Assembly: GCF_014268445.2 (NCBI RefSeq)
Contig: NZ_CP077089.1
Coordinates: forward strand, 978,501 to 1,042,500
From: Pseudomonas tensinigenes
GTDB lineage: Bacteria > Pseudomonadota > Gammaproteobacteria > Pseudomonadales > Pseudomonadaceae
DNA: 64,000 nucleotides
Reading direction: 5' to 3'
Below are positions 1-8,679 of the stretch, in pieces. Made by a program: the position numbers and the translations under genes. Position 1 is the first letter of the stretch; each line of letters starts with the position of its first letter. The notes beneath the pieces were generated by a model. The model did no database searches. It worked only from the letters and a program-made list of their open reading frames with translations, and was not told the origin of the DNA.

Positions 1-366
1 TGGCTTTATCAGGGCGAAGGGGCGGCGCCGAGTCATTGCTGGCTGCCACTTGCACCAGCCCTGGTCGACGCGCCTTTGTTAGCACTGAGCGAGGGTGTCG
101 AAGTGGTGGTGAGTTTCTTTGAAGGCGATCCGGATCAGCCGATGATCAGCGGCGTGCTACAGCCGTCGGTCGCTGGGGCGGACATCAGCGATGAGCCAGC
201 GTTACCGGACAGGCTGGTGAGTCAAGGCTTGCAGCAACTGCTGGCCTCTGGCGAACCGTTATTGCTGTTGTGCCTGATCCCCGGCGGCGGCAGTTTCAGC
301 CACTGCTCGCAAGCCGTGTGCAGTTGTCGGCTAGTGACCGCGCTTGAACAGAGCGGCGCAACATGA
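1..366 (+). CDS. vgrG: Type VI secretion tip protein VgrG, C-terminal part only
   Basis: Only the last 121 residues are in the window; the frame is open from base 1. The segment around bases 85-160 (GVEVVVSFFEGDPDQPMISG) is the end of the gp5/OB-type domain that VgrG spikes share with phage T4 gp5. VgrG trimers cap the type VI tail tube and carry effectors. The tail after the OB fold is short (about 70 residues) and has a Cys-rich end, with no extension domain visible. Its stop overlaps the start of the DUF4123 gene (ATGA at 363-366), so the two are translationally coupled. The class is clear; which VgrG it is cannot be told from this fragment. Confidence 0.8.
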   Translation, partial: WLYQGEGAAPSHCWLPLAPALVDAPLLALSEGVEVVVSFFEGDPDQPMISGVLQPSVAGADISDEPALPDRLVSQGLQQLLASGEPLLLLCLIPGGGSFSHCSQAVCSCRLVTALEQSGAT

Positions 367-1157
367 GTGGCGCGGCGCGCGAGCCGATGGCGCAGTGGTT
401 GCTGCTCGATGGCCCGGATGCGACGCGGGCATTGACGATTTTGCGCCAGGGATTCGCCGATGCGCAGCGGTTCTGGTTGTTCGACGGCACTGAGTTTGCA
501 CCGGTTTGTGAATACGGCCCGGTGCTGGTCGACTTGCGCGGTTGTCCGGCACTGGCGTCGTTGTGTTACAGCGATCCGGACACCTGGCGCGGGTTGTTGC
601 TCGCGAGCGAGGCATCGGCGCAGGATCTGCTGAGTCATTTGCAGTGCATGCTCACGGTCTCTTTCGGGCTGAGTCATCGGGCTTTGCTCAGTTATTACAA
701 CCGTCAGACCGCGAGCTATTTTTTCGACGCCTGTGATGCCGCTGACCTGAGTCGCTGGCTCGGGCCGATCCGCCAGTTGCGCTGGTTCGGCGGGACGTGG
801 GCCGACCGTGCTATCGGCAGTCAGGGCTGGCAGCAGTTGCGCAATCCGGGGCTGGCTGTCGAGCCACTGAGCGTCGAGGAGAGCCTCACTCGCCGTCAGC
901 GCGAACGCCTGCAAACCTGTTTGTTGGAGCAGCATATCTGGCGCTGGTGTCAATCGCTGGGAACCGACTACGCGGCGATGGCCTCCCATGTTCAACAAGG
1001 CCTGGCGTTGGGATTCAGCGATCGCTCGGTGCTCGACGCCTGGTTATGGCTACGCTTGCTGCATCCGCGAGCCGTGCTGGTGCCGCCACCGGAGGGTTTG
1101 ACTCAGCAGGAACGGCTTGAACATGTGCGACGTCAGTGGCGCGGCGATCAGACTTGA
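363..1157 (+). CDS. DUF4123 domain protein (type VI effector adaptor/chaperone)
   Basis: A 264-residue protein with a DUF4123-like N-terminal half. Visible features are the WLLLDG opening strand, the GPVLVDLRG segment and the HLQCMLTV...LLSYYNRQTASYFF helix region. Known DUF4123 proteins (Tap/TEC family) sit beside vgrG and load a cargo effector onto the VgrG tip in the cytoplasm. The 4-base overlap with vgrG and the 17-base gap to the next gene suggest one transcript. The usual place for the cargo effector is directly downstream, which here is a lipoprotein-type alpha/beta hydrolase. Family assignment is good; the cargo is inferred. Confidence 0.8.
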   Translation: MSGAAREPMAQWLLLDGPDATRALTILRQGFADAQRFWLFDGTEFAPVCEYGPVLVDLRGCPALASLCYSDPDTWRGLLLASEASAQDLLSHLQCMLTVSFGLSHRALLSYYNRQTASYFFDACDAADLSRWLGPIRQLRWFGGTWADRAIGSQGWQQLRNPGLAVEPLSVEESLTRRQRERLQTCLLEQHIWRWCQSLGTDYAAMASHVQQGLALGFSDRSVLDAWLWLRLLHPRAVLVPPPEGLTQQERLEHVRRQWRGDQT

Positions 1158-1174
1158 AGTGAGGTTCGGCGCCT

Positions 1175-2050
1175 ATGGCAGGTTTTTTTCGCAAGGGGCT
1201 CGGCTTGATGCCCGGCGCTCTTCTAATGTTGGCGCTGAGCGCCTGTTCGCCAGTGAAAGTGCTCAATGCGCTGACCCCCAGTCAAACGTACGACAAGACC
1301 ACGGGTATCGCTTATGGCGACGATCCCCGGCAGAAGCTTGATGTCTACGTACCACGTCACGCATTGGCCGGTGCGCCGGTGGTGGTGTTTTTCTACGGCG
1401 GCAGTTGGAACAGCGGGTCGCGCGACGATTACATCTTTGTCGGCGAGGCGCTGGCGTCTCGCGGAATTGTCGCGGTGGTGGCGGACTACCGGTTATATCC
1501 GCAGGTGCGTTATCCGCTGTTTCTTGAGGACAGCGCGCGAGCGGTGGCCTGGACCCGAACGCACATTCGCGAGTTTTCCGGCAATGCACAACGGATGTAT
1601 CTGATGGGGCACAGCTCTGGTGGATACAACGCGGCAATGCTGGCCCTGGACGCCAATCTGCTTGGCGCGGTCGGAATGTCTCCCAAGGATCTGCGCGGCT
1701 GGATCGGTCTGGCCGGGCCCTACGATTTTCTGCCGATCGAGAATCCTGATGTGCGTCCAGTGTTCTTCTGGCCGCTTTCACCGCCGCAATCACAGCCGAT
1801 CAACCACGTCAGTCGCGGTGCGCCCCCCGCGCTGCTCATCGCCGCGAGCAGGGATGATCTGGTCGACCCGGCGCGCAACACCGCGGGCCTGGCGCGAAAA
1901 ATGCGCGAGGTCGGGGTGTCGGTGCAGGATCTGTACTATTCGCGGCCCAGTCACATTACGTTGGTGGCGACGCTGTCGAGGCCACTGCGGGGACTGGCGC
2001 CAGTGCTCGATCAAGTGGTCGGTTTCATCGAGCACACACCGATTCAGTGA
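1175..2050 (+). CDS. Alpha/beta hydrolase lipoprotein (carboxylesterase-like)
   Basis: A 291-residue protein with a short basic N-terminus, a hydrophobic stretch and a lipobox (ALSAC), so it is probably lipid-anchored. The esterase fold is shown by an oxyanion-type FFYGGSWN segment, the nucleophile elbow GHSSGG, an acid in ASRDDLVDP and a catalytic His in SHITLV near the C-terminus. It resembles BD-FAE/esterase-lipase family enzymes acting on ester bonds. It lies 17 bases after the DUF4123 gene, so it may be a type VI effector or immunity-linked protein. The lipobox is unusual for an effector, and an ordinary envelope esterase is equally possible. It converges on the MATE gene with a 7-base overlap. 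Confidence 0.75.
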   Translation: MAGFFRKGLGLMPGALLMLALSACSPVKVLNALTPSQTYDKTTGIAYGDDPRQKLDVYVPRHALAGAPVVVFFYGGSWNSGSRDDYIFVGEALASRGIVAVVADYRLYPQVRYPLFLEDSARAVAWTRTHIREFSGNAQRMYLMGHSSGGYNAAMLALDANLLGAVGMSPKDLRGWIGLAGPYDFLPIENPDVRPVFFWPLSPPQSQPINHVSRGAPPALLIAASRDDLVDPARNTAGLARKMREVGVSVQDLYYSRPSHITLVATLSRPLRGLAPVLDQVVGFIEHTPIQ

Positions 2051-3393
2051 GCGGCGCCGTTGAACCAGCCGTCATTGCGTTTGAGCCACCAGGCTTGCGC
2101 TCCGAGGGTCAGGCTGCGCAGCACCATGAATAAAAGAAATGTTATCCACAGACCGTGATTGCCCAGACCTTGCAGTGCCCAGGCAAAAGGCATGAGCAAT
2201 ACCACCGAGATGAGCATGCCGTTGCGCATTTCCCGCGCGCGGGTGGCGCCGATGAACAGGCCGTCGAGCAGGTAGCTCCAGACCGCAATCAACGGCAATA
2301 CGGCGAGGTAGGGCAGGTAAGTGAACGCGGTATCGCGCACGCTCTGGATGTTGGTCTGCATCTCGATGAACAAGTGCCCGGCCAGTACAAACAACAGGGC
2401 AAAGCCGAGGCTCGCGATCAGTGACCAGCCACCGGCGACTACCAGTGATCGGCGCAAGCCCAGGCGATCACGGGCACCGATGGCGTGCCCGCACAAGGCC
2501 TCGACGGCGTGGGCCAGACCGTCCAGGGCATGGGCCGTCAGCAGCAAGCCATTGAGCAATAGCGCATTGGCGGCAACCGTGGCATCACCCAGTCGTGCGC
2601 CTTGCACGGTGATCAGAAAAAATACCGATTGCAGCGCCAGACTGCGGATGAATATGTCGCGGTTGACCGCCAGCAGTGGGCGCCAGCTCTGCCAAACCCT
2701 CAATGTCACCCAGACAATGTGCCCCGGATAGGCCCGCAGCGCCTTGCGGGTCAGCCACAGGCCGAGGAGGGCACCGCTCCATTCGGCAATCACCGAGGCC
2801 CGCGCCGATCCGACCACACCCCAGTCCAGGCCGATTACGAACCACAGGTTGAGGGCGATATTGATCAGGTTGGTGGTCAGCAGAATCGCCAGTGGCGCCC
2901 GGGCGTTTTGCGTGCCGAGGAACCAGCCGACCAGCGCATAGCTGGCCAGCGCCGCTGGCAGGCCGAACAACCGCGTGTGGAAAAAATCCCGGGTGAGCTG
3001 ATCCAGCTCCGCCGACGGTTGCATGAAGTGCAGCGCGACCCCGCTCAGCGGCACACCCAACGTGCCAAGCACCAGTGCCAACCCCATCGCCAGCAGCAAG
3101 CCCTGCAGCAGAATCTGCCGCAACGCCGCGCCGTCGCTGCGCCCCGCGGCCTGCGCAGCAAAACCGGTGGTGCCCATGCGCAGAAAACCCATGGCCCAGG
3201 CGAGAAAGGTGTACAGGCTGGCACCGACCGCCACCGCGCCCAATTGGTGGGCGTGGGGCAAGTGGCCGATGACGGTGCTGTCGACCAGCGCCACCAGCGG
3301 TACGGAAATATTGGAAAGAATCATCGGCGCAGCGAGTGCCCAGACCTTGCGGTGCGTTGGGCGGTCGCGCCAGTCGGCGATCAGAGTGGACAT
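2044..3393 (-). CDS. MATE family efflux transporter (DinF-like)
   Basis: A 449-residue inner-membrane protein with about twelve hydrophobic segments. The MATE-type opening (ALAAPMILSNISVPLVALVD) is followed by VIGHL and the GFLRMGTTGFAAQAAG segment typical of the DinF branch. MATE pumps export drugs or metabolites using a Na+ or H+ gradient. The start was placed at 3393 because AAGGAG lies 7 bases upstream. The longer frame reaching 3543 only reads through an intergenic repeat (3435-3610) and should not be used. The substrate cannot be told from sequence. Confidence 0.88.
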   Translation of the reverse strand: MSTLIADWRDRPTHRKVWALAAPMILSNISVPLVALVDSTVIGHLPHAHQLGAVAVGASLYTFLAWAMGFLRMGTTGFAAQAAGRSDGAALRQILLQGLLLAMGLALVLGTLGVPLSGVALHFMQPSAELDQLTRDFFHTRLFGLPAALASYALVGWFLGTQNARAPLAILLTTNLINIALNLWFVIGLDWGVVGSARASVIAEWSGALLGLWLTRKALRAYPGHIVWVTLRVWQSWRPLLAVNRDIFIRSLALQSVFFLITVQGARLGDATVAANALLLNGLLLTAHALDGLAHAVEALCGHAIGARDRLGLRRSLVVAGGWSLIASLGFALLFVLAGHLFIEMQTNIQSVRDTAFTYLPYLAVLPLIAVWSYLLDGLFIGATRAREMRNGMLISVVLLMPFAWALQGLGNHGLWITFLLFMVLRSLTLGAQAWWLKRNDGWFNGAAH

Positions 3394-3434
3394 GCGAGCT
3401 CCTTGGGGGAGCGGCATTGTAGCGGTAGAAGCCA

Positions 3435-3610
3435 CCCTCACCCCAGCCCTCTCCCAGAGGGAGAGGGGGCCGACCGAGGTGTCTGGCGTCATCCATCGAC
3501 CTGAGAGAATGTGCCGATTATGGATTCGCTGAAGCTCGCTCAAGTCGGTGTAGCTCTTGAATATCCCCCATTCAGTCCCCTCTCCCTCCGGGAGAGGGTT
3601 AGGGTGAGGG
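3435..3610. repeat. Intergenic inverted-repeat element with CCCTCACCC...GGGTGAGGG ends
   Basis: The element begins CCCTCACCCCAGCCCTCTCC and ends GGAGAGGGTTAGGGTGAGGG, so its ends are inverted repeats. The core contains a TCGACCTGAG...CCGATTATGGATTCG segment. The same family appears at 31562-31752 and 32925-33298, and half-units form the array at 13701-14145. It has no coding content, and the ORFs that cross it are artefacts. Confidence 0.85.
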
Positions 3611-3623
3611 GCTCTTCAACGGG

Positions 3624-3917
3624 TTAATGAATAATCCAGCTCAACAACCACAACCCCAGCAACAACCAGATGATCCCGGCAATGATCGACGCATTCATGA
3701 ACGCGCGAATCGCCGACCACAACAACATCAGGCCAACGATCAGCGCGATGATGCTGATGATCGAGGTGTCCATGCCCAGCGTCTTCGCCAGACCGTCGAC
3801 AAAGTTGCCGCCGGCATTGCTCAGAATGTTGAACAAACCACTGAGGCCATCAACGATAAAGCGGATGATCGAACCGAGCGCCTGGCCGAGCCATTCGAAA
3901 AAGCTTTCTACCTGCAT
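3624..3917 (-). CDS. Small conserved membrane protein
   Basis: A 97-residue protein. Residues 1-40 are amphipathic (MQVESFFEWLGQALGSIIRF). Two strongly hydrophobic segments follow (SIISIIALIVGLMLLWSAI and ASIIAGIIWLLLGLWLLSWI), ending at the C-terminus. I do not recognise a named family. It looks like the short conserved hypothetical membrane proteins common in pseudomonads. The start at 3917 is preferred over 3980 because the extra residues (WPKAQLFHQD) look non-coding and the hydrophobic protein begins naturally at MQVES. It is monocistronic, with a REP pair upstream. Confidence 0.65.
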   Translation of the reverse strand: MQVESFFEWLGQALGSIIRFIVDGLSGLFNILSNAGGNFVDGLAKTLGMDTSIISIIALIVGLMLLWSAIRAFMNASIIAGIIWLLLGLWLLSWIIH

Positions 3918-4003
3918 GTGTGCATCCTGATGAAAGAGCTGAGCCTTGGGCCACAACGCGGGTGGCCGAGTTCCCTGCATGATAGAAGGTTTGCACCCAT
4001 TCT

Positions 4004-4095
4004 GTGTGAGAGCGAGCCTGCTCGCGAATACGGTGGATCAGATAACTGCTGGGTTGAATGACACACCGTATTCGCGAGCAGGCTCGCTCCCACAT
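4004..4095. repeat. REP pair (inverted, BIME-like)
   Basis: Two copies of the GAGCGAGCCTGCTCGCGAA core face each other around a short spacer. The arms can fold into one large hairpin. The element lies between the small membrane protein gene and the MazG-like gene. Confidence 0.9.
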
Positions 4096-4162
4096 TAGAT
4101 CACCCGCGCCGCTTGCCTTTGGTGGGTATCCCCCCGAAGCTATACGCCTTCAGGAGAGCCCG

Positions 4163-4465
4163 ATGAACCTTGTTGAACTGACCGAACGCCTGCACGCCAT
4201 TCGCGACCGCAATGACTGGCGGCAATTTCACAGCCCGAAAAACCTCGCCATGGCCGCCAGCGTCGAGATGTCCGAACTGGTGGAAATCTTCCAGTGGCTG
4301 ACGGAAGACCAGTCGCGCCAGCTGTCGGCGGACAAGCTCGCCCACGCCGGGCAGGAAGTCGGCGATATCGTCCTGTACCTGTTGCTGCTGTGCAGCGAGT
4401 TGGGGTTGGACATGAATGAAGTGGTGCGCGCCAAGCTCGCCGACAGCGAACGGCGGTTCAGCTGA
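4163..4465 (+). CDS. MazG-like nucleotide pyrophosphohydrolase
   Basis: A 100-residue protein with the all-alpha NTP-PPase signature: EMSELVEIFQW (first EExxE-type helix) and QEVGDIVLYLLLLCSEL (the E-x-x-D Mg-binding helix). This size matches the short MazG-related house-cleaning enzymes that hydrolyse non-canonical or excess dNTPs to NMP and PPi. The start at 4163 is supported by AGGAGAG at 4152-4158; the longer frame from 4058 runs through a REP. The stop overlaps the cmoM start (TGATG), so the two are co-translated. The substrate is not defined by sequence. Confidence 0.85.
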   Translation: MNLVELTERLHAIRDRNDWRQFHSPKNLAMAASVEMSELVEIFQWLTEDQSRQLSADKLAHAGQEVGDIVLYLLLLCSELGLDMNEVVRAKLADSERRFS

Positions 4466-5214
4466 TGAGCGACCGGCATTTCGATCAGTTGGCGACGCGT
4501 TTCGCCGAAAAAATCTACGGCGGCGCCAAAGGTGCAATTCGCCTCGCGGTGTTGCAGGCTGACCTCGCCGAAGCGTTGCCGGATCGTCCGTTGCGGGTTT
4601 TGGACATCGGTGGCGGCCTCGGCCACATGTCGCTGTGGCTGGCCGAGCGCGGCCACGACGTGACCTTCACCGAACCGGCCGCACCGATGCTTGAAGGCGC
4701 GCGCCAGCGTTTCGCTGAAGCCGGGCAAACCGCGACGTTCATTCAGGCATCGTGGCAGGAACTGCTCGGCCAGCTCACTGAACCGTACGATCTGGTGATC
4801 TGCCACGCCGTGCTGGAATGGCTCGCCGAACCCCACGCGATCCTGCCGGTGCTGCATCAACTGACCAAACCCGGTGGCTGGCTGTCGCTGGCGTTCTACA
4901 ACCGCGATGCGCTGATTTACCGCAACTTGCTCAAAGGCCATTTCAAGAAAATGCGCAAGAACAGCATGGCCGGGGAAAAGCAAAGCCTGACCCCGCAACA
5001 GCCCCTCGACCCACGGGAATTGGCAACGCAACTCGACGGCTTGTGGCAGGTCGAAACCCAAAGCGGGATCCGGGTTTTCCACGACTACATGCCGGTGGAG
5101 TTTCAGGCCCGCGCCGAACTTGTCGATTTGCTCGAGATGGAGCTCGCTCATCGTCGTCACCCAGGCTTCGCCGGGCTTGGGCGCTACTTGCACTGGATCT
5201 GCCGGCCGATCTGA
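4465..5214 (+). CDS. cmoM: tRNA 5-carboxymethoxyuridine methyltransferase CmoM
   Basis: A 249-residue class I SAM-dependent methyltransferase. Motif I (VLDIGGGLGHMSLWLAERG) is near residues 46-64, the acidic loop (FTEPAAPML) follows, and the motif IV-like LVICHAVLEWL is near residue 115. The PGGWLSLAFYNRDALIYRNL segment and the RRHPGFAGLGRYLHWICR end are typical of CmoM (formerly SmtA), which methylates cmo5U34 of tRNA to mcmo5U. It is translationally coupled to the MazG-like gene. The assignment rests on overall pattern and length. Confidence 0.85.
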   Translation: MSDRHFDQLATRFAEKIYGGAKGAIRLAVLQADLAEALPDRPLRVLDIGGGLGHMSLWLAERGHDVTFTEPAAPMLEGARQRFAEAGQTATFIQASWQELLGQLTEPYDLVICHAVLEWLAEPHAILPVLHQLTKPGGWLSLAFYNRDALIYRNLLKGHFKKMRKNSMAGEKQSLTPQQPLDPRELATQLDGLWQVETQSGIRVFHDYMPVEFQARAELVDLLEMELAHRRHPGFAGLGRYLHWICRPI

Positions 5215-5226
5215 TCGGAGCGCGAC

Positions 5227-5841
5227 ATGAAAGCTCAATCCGGGTTATTGCTGATGTGTCTGGGCTTGGCTGCTTGCCAGAGTAGCAATCCCTACGTGGC
5301 GCAATCGCGACCCTTGCCGCCGGCGCCGGCGCAAGCGGCTAACACTTTCGACCGCAGCGCTTACCCGGCGCCGCCGCGTGATTATGGACGCTACCGCAGC
5401 TGGGCCTGGCTCAACGGGCAACTGCCGCCGGGCACGGCGTGGGCCGATTCGGCGCAGGTGGCCGAAGCGGTAAGCAACGCGCTGGATCAGCGCGGTTTGC
5501 GCCCGTTGCACGACAATCGCCCGGCCGACCTGTTGGTCAGCGCCAATCTGCGTCTGGAAACCCGTTTGCGTCAGGTCCAGGACGACTACGGTTATTACGG
5601 CGGCGGATACGGCGGCTATGATCGATATGGTCGCGGTTACGGCATGTACAACACGGTGCCGATCGTGCGCACCTATTCCGAGCAAGTCGTGGTGGTACAG
5701 GTCAACCTGTTCGACGCCGGCAGTGGGCAACCGGTGTGGAGTGCCAGTGCCGAAACCGCGAACAAGGGCAGCGAAATCGATCGCACCGATTCGATCCGCG
5801 AGGCTGTGGAAAAGGCCATGTCGGCGTATCCTCCCAGTTAG
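5227..5841 (+). CDS. DUF4136 lipoprotein (first of a tandem pair)
   Basis: A 204-residue exported lipoprotein with signal peptide and lipobox (CLGLAAC, Cys at residue 17). The mature part has the DUF4136 pattern: [21 protein letters not shown], the [16 protein letters not shown] helix, a Tyr/Gly-rich linker (residues ~119-138, [18 protein letters not shown]) and the C-terminal [19 protein letters not shown] strand pair. DUF4136 proteins are envelope proteins of unknown role. A second paralogue follows 54 bases downstream, so the two probably share a transcript ending at the terminator at 6467. It starts 12 bases after cmoM, so readthrough from cmoM is possible. Confidence 0.8.
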   Translation: MKAQSGLLLMCLGLAACQSSNPYVAQSRPLPPAPAQAANTFDRSAYPAPPRDYGRYRSWAWLNGQLPPGTAWADSAQVAEAVSNALDQRGLRPLHDNRPADLLVSANLRLETRLRQVQDDYGYYGGGYGGYDRYGRGYGMYNTVPIVRTYSEQVVVVQVNLFDAGSGQPVWSASAETANKGSEIDRTDSIREAVEKAMSAYPPS

Positions 5842-5895
5842 CTTCGTGCCCATTCGAAGCACCCGCAGGTTCATGTCTTCCACCGGAGAAAACCC

Positions 5896-6453
5896 ATGTT
5901 CCGCCGTCTCGCTTTATTGGCCATGGCCGCGCTGCTCAGCGCCTGCGCCGCCAACCAGGTCAATCACGACTTCGATGCCAGTCGCGATTTTGCCGCCTAT
6001 CGCAGCTGGAGCTGGAAAGACCCCGCCCTGCAATATCGCCCCGATGATCCGCGGATCAAAAGCGACCTGACCGAGCAACGCATCCGCCAGGCCGTGGCCG
6101 ATCAGCTTGACCAGCGCGGGTTGCGTCCTGCGGCGGCGGGCGCCAAGGGTGATCTGAACGTGCAGACCTACCTGATCGTCGAGGATCGTCAGCAGCAAGT
6201 GACGACCAATTACGGCGGCGGTTGGGGTGGCCCATGGAACGGCTACTGGGGCGCGCCGATGTACAACGAAACGCGCAACATCACCTACAAGGTCGCGACC
6301 ATCCAGATCGACCTGCTCGACGGCAAGGACGGCAAACTGGTGTGGCGCGGCAGCGATGAGCAGATGCTCGCCAGTAAGCCGAATCCGCAGGATCGCAGCA
6401 ATGCCATTCGTGAGACGGTCGCCCGCATCCTTACCAACTATCCACCGCGCTGA
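5896..6453 (+). CDS. DUF4136 lipoprotein (second of a tandem pair)
   Basis: A 185-residue lipoprotein paralogous to its upstream neighbour. The signal peptide has lipobox LLSAC. Shared landmarks are [29 protein letters not shown] and IDLLDGKDGKLVWRGSDE. The aromatic-Gly linker is shorter (GGGWGGPWNGYWG) than in the first copy. It probably lies in the periplasm or outer membrane. Function is unknown for the family. It is followed directly by a strong rho-independent terminator. Confidence 0.8.
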   Translation: MFRRLALLAMAALLSACAANQVNHDFDASRDFAAYRSWSWKDPALQYRPDDPRIKSDLTEQRIRQAVADQLDQRGLRPAAAGAKGDLNVQTYLIVEDRQQQVTTNYGGGWGGPWNGYWGAPMYNETRNITYKVATIQIDLLDGKDGKLVWRGSDEQMLASKPNPQDRSNAIRETVARILTNYPPR

Positions 6454-6466
6454 ATCCGTTAAAAAT

Positions 6467-6493
6467 TGGGAGCTGTTGAGCTCCCATTTTTTT
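6467..6493 (+). terminator. Rho-independent terminator after the DUF4136 pair
   Basis: TGGGAGCT and AGCTCCCA form a perfect 8-bp stem around a GTTG loop. A run of seven T follows on the plus strand. Confidence 0.9.
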
Positions 6494-6512
6494 GTTCCAC
6501 CATAAATTCCAA

Positions 6513-6601
6513 TGTGGGAGCGAGCCTGCTCGCGAAAGCAGGGTGTCATTCAACTGTTATTTATCTGACACGACGCCTTCGCGAGCAGGCTCGCTCCCAC
6601 A
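6513..6601. repeat. REP pair (inverted, BIME-like)
   Basis: Two facing copies of the GAGCGAGCCTGCTCGCGAA palindrome with a spacer of about 45 bases, between the DUF4136 terminator and tadG. Confidence 0.9.
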
Positions 6602-6690
6602 GGGATGTTTGTCTGTTCGAAATGGCGCGTTGCCATTAGGCGCGTCTACACTCAGTTGCACCAATGGAGCTAGCGGCAAAGGAGTGCGCC

Positions 6691-8679
6691 ATGTCGCCTC
6701 GTTCGCGATTCAACGGCCCGGCCCGCCAGCGCGGGGCGATTGGCTTGATGGCGGCGGCCATCCTCAGTCTGGCGGTGGTGATGCTGCTGTTGGTGGTCGA
6801 CACCGGCCGCTTGTACATGGAACAACGCAAGTTACAGCGCGTGGTCGACAACGCCGCCCTCGAAGCCGTCAGCCGTGGCGGTAATTGCCTGCCGGGCCTG
6901 AGCGCCGCCAGTTACGCCGGGCAAAGCGCCGTGCGCAATGGCTACATCGTTGATACCAGCAACACCCTCGCCACCACGTGCGGCACCTTGGTGACCGCCG
7001 CCACGGGCCTGCGCACATTCGCGGTGGATGCCACGCAAGCAGCAGCGGTCAAAGTGGCCGCCAGCCGCACGGTGACCACCAGTTTTGCCGGCGGCGTACA
7101 GGCTTTGTTCAGCGGCACACCGGTCGGTCTCAATACCACGCTCAATGCCTCGGCGGTGGCCGCCAAACCGCAGCCGACGGTGGCCCAACTGAATATTCGC
7201 AGCACCCTGGCCAGCATCGATACGGCGCAGTCGAACATCCTCAATCCGCTGTTCTCCGGGCTGCTCGGCGGCAACGTCAATCTCACGGCACTGGGCTGGG
7301 ATGGCCTGCTGAACACCGACATCAACTTGCTCAAATACCTTGATCAGCTGGCGATCAATCTCAACGTCGCGGCGGGCAATTACACGCAATTACTCAACAC
7401 TCAGGCCACGGTGACGCAACTGATTCAGGCCGCGGCGACGGTGGTGCAACTCAACGGCGCGACCGCGCAGGTGATCACTGCGCTGGGCCAATTGCAGGTG
7501 GCCGCGATCAACGCGGCGCCGGTCAAACTGGGCGACATCCTGCAATTGCAGACCGGTACGACATCGGCGGGATTGGACGCCAATCTGCAACTGCTGCAGC
7601 TGATTCAGGGCGTGGTGCAACTGGCCAACAGCAAGAGTGCGGTGGCGGCGACGTTGCCGATCAGTGTGCTGGGGCTGGCGAATGTCACGGTGCGGGTGAA
7701 AGTGATCGAGCCGCCGCAGTTTTCCGCGATTGGCGATCCGGCGCGGGCCAAGGCGAATCCGTTGGGGCCGGATCGGATTTATGTCCGAACCGCGCAGATT
7801 CGTACGATGTTGTCGGTGAACTTGCCGGTGCTGTCCGGGGTGACCGGGCTGGCCAATGCGGTTGTCGGGCTGGTCGGGACATTGACCTCTACGGTCAATG
7901 AACTGCTGCATCTGAATCTGGTGGCGGTACTGAGTTCGGTTATCTGCATCGGCTGCCAGCAGTTGGATCCTCTGCTCCTGCCGTCGCCGAGAATCGACAT
8001 CAGTCTGGATGCTGGCGGCGCTAAAAGTTATCTCACCGATTACAGCTGCCCGACGGACACGACCGGCACCAAGAGCCTGACCGCACACACCGTCACCTCG
8101 ATTGCCGATCTCAAACTCGGCAATATCGACGCCACCAATGCGTTTTCATCCGCTGCCGAGCCGACGGTCGCGCCGCTGGCGCTGATCGATTTGGGGATTG
8201 CCACGTGCTACAGGGTCGCCGGGCTCGGCAGTTGCGATCCGCACTCTCATATTACCTATGGCGCTGGTGGCATCGCGATCATGCTCGACACGTCGGTCGC
8301 GCAAAGCTCCCAAGACCTGCTGTTTTCCAGCGGTACGCCGTTCGCCACGCCGGCCAACCTCAAATTGCCACCGAGTATCCAGTCGGCGGCTCCGACCAAT
8401 AATATCGTCGGCAGCCTCAGCAACACGCTGGCGGGGATCAATCTGATTGTTTACAAACCGCAGAGCGGCAACCCGTTTGGCGCCATTGTCACGGGCGTTG
8501 CTTCGCTGATCAGTGATGTCACCAGCAAATTGCTGCCAGTCGTGACCAGCCTTGTCAGCCCGTTGCTCGATCCGCTGCTGAACAACCTGCTCAAAGGTCT
8601 GGGCATCAACCTGATGGACGTCGACGTCGGCGCCAATATGACTTGCGGCCAGACCGGCAAGGCCTATCTGGTGATCTAG
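6691..8679 (+). CDS. tadG: TadG-like Flp pilus assembly protein
   Basis: A 662-residue protein with a Tad/TadG-type N-terminus: basic residues, then RGAIGLMAAAILSLAVVMLL as one membrane helix, then DTGRLYMEQRKLQRVVDNAA and a long extracytoplasmic region. Repeated LL/VV-rich segments near the C-terminus (LVSPLLDPLLNNLLKG) are notable. TadG proteins are membrane-anchored minor components of the Flp pilus system. The start at 6691 has AAAGGAG upstream and drops nine doubtful residues. It converges on pprA with a 4-base overlap of stop codons. In P. aeruginosa tadG lies beside pprB; here it sits at the other end of the locus. Confidence 0.78.
   Translation: MSPRSRFNGPARQRGAIGLMAAAILSLAVVMLLLVVDTGRLYMEQRKLQRVVDNAALEAVSRGGNCLPGLSAASYAGQSAVRNGYIVDTSNTLATTCGTLVTAATGLRTFAVDATQAAAVKVAASRTVTTSFAGGVQALFSGTPVGLNTTLNASAVAAKPQPTVAQLNIRSTLASIDTAQSNILNPLFSGLLGGNVNLTALGWDGLLNTDINLLKYLDQLAINLNVAAGNYTQLLNTQATVTQLIQAAATVVQLNGATAQVITALGQLQVAAINAAPVKLGDILQLQTGTTSAGLDANLQLLQLIQGVVQLANSKSAVAATLPISVLGLANVTVRVKVIEPPQFSAIGDPARAKANPLGPDRIYVRTAQIRTMLSVNLPVLSGVTGLANAVVGLVGTLTSTVNELLHLNLVAVLSSVICIGCQQLDPLLLPSPRIDISLDAGGAKSYLTDYSCPTDTTGTKSLTAHTVTSIADLKLGNIDATNAFSSAAEPTVAPLALIDLGIATCYRVAGLGSCDPHSHITYGAGGIAIMLDTSVAQSSQDLLFSSGTPFATPANLKLPPSIQSAAPTNNIVGSLSNTLAGINLIVYKPQSGNPFGAIVTGVASLISDVTSKLLPVVTSLVSPLLDPLLNNLLKGLGINLMDVDVGANMTCGQTGKAYLVI

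Noticed and set aside
3393..3543. N-terminal extension of the MATE gene
   Set aside because: The extra codons lie in an intergenic repeat; a good ribosome binding site is at 3400-3405.
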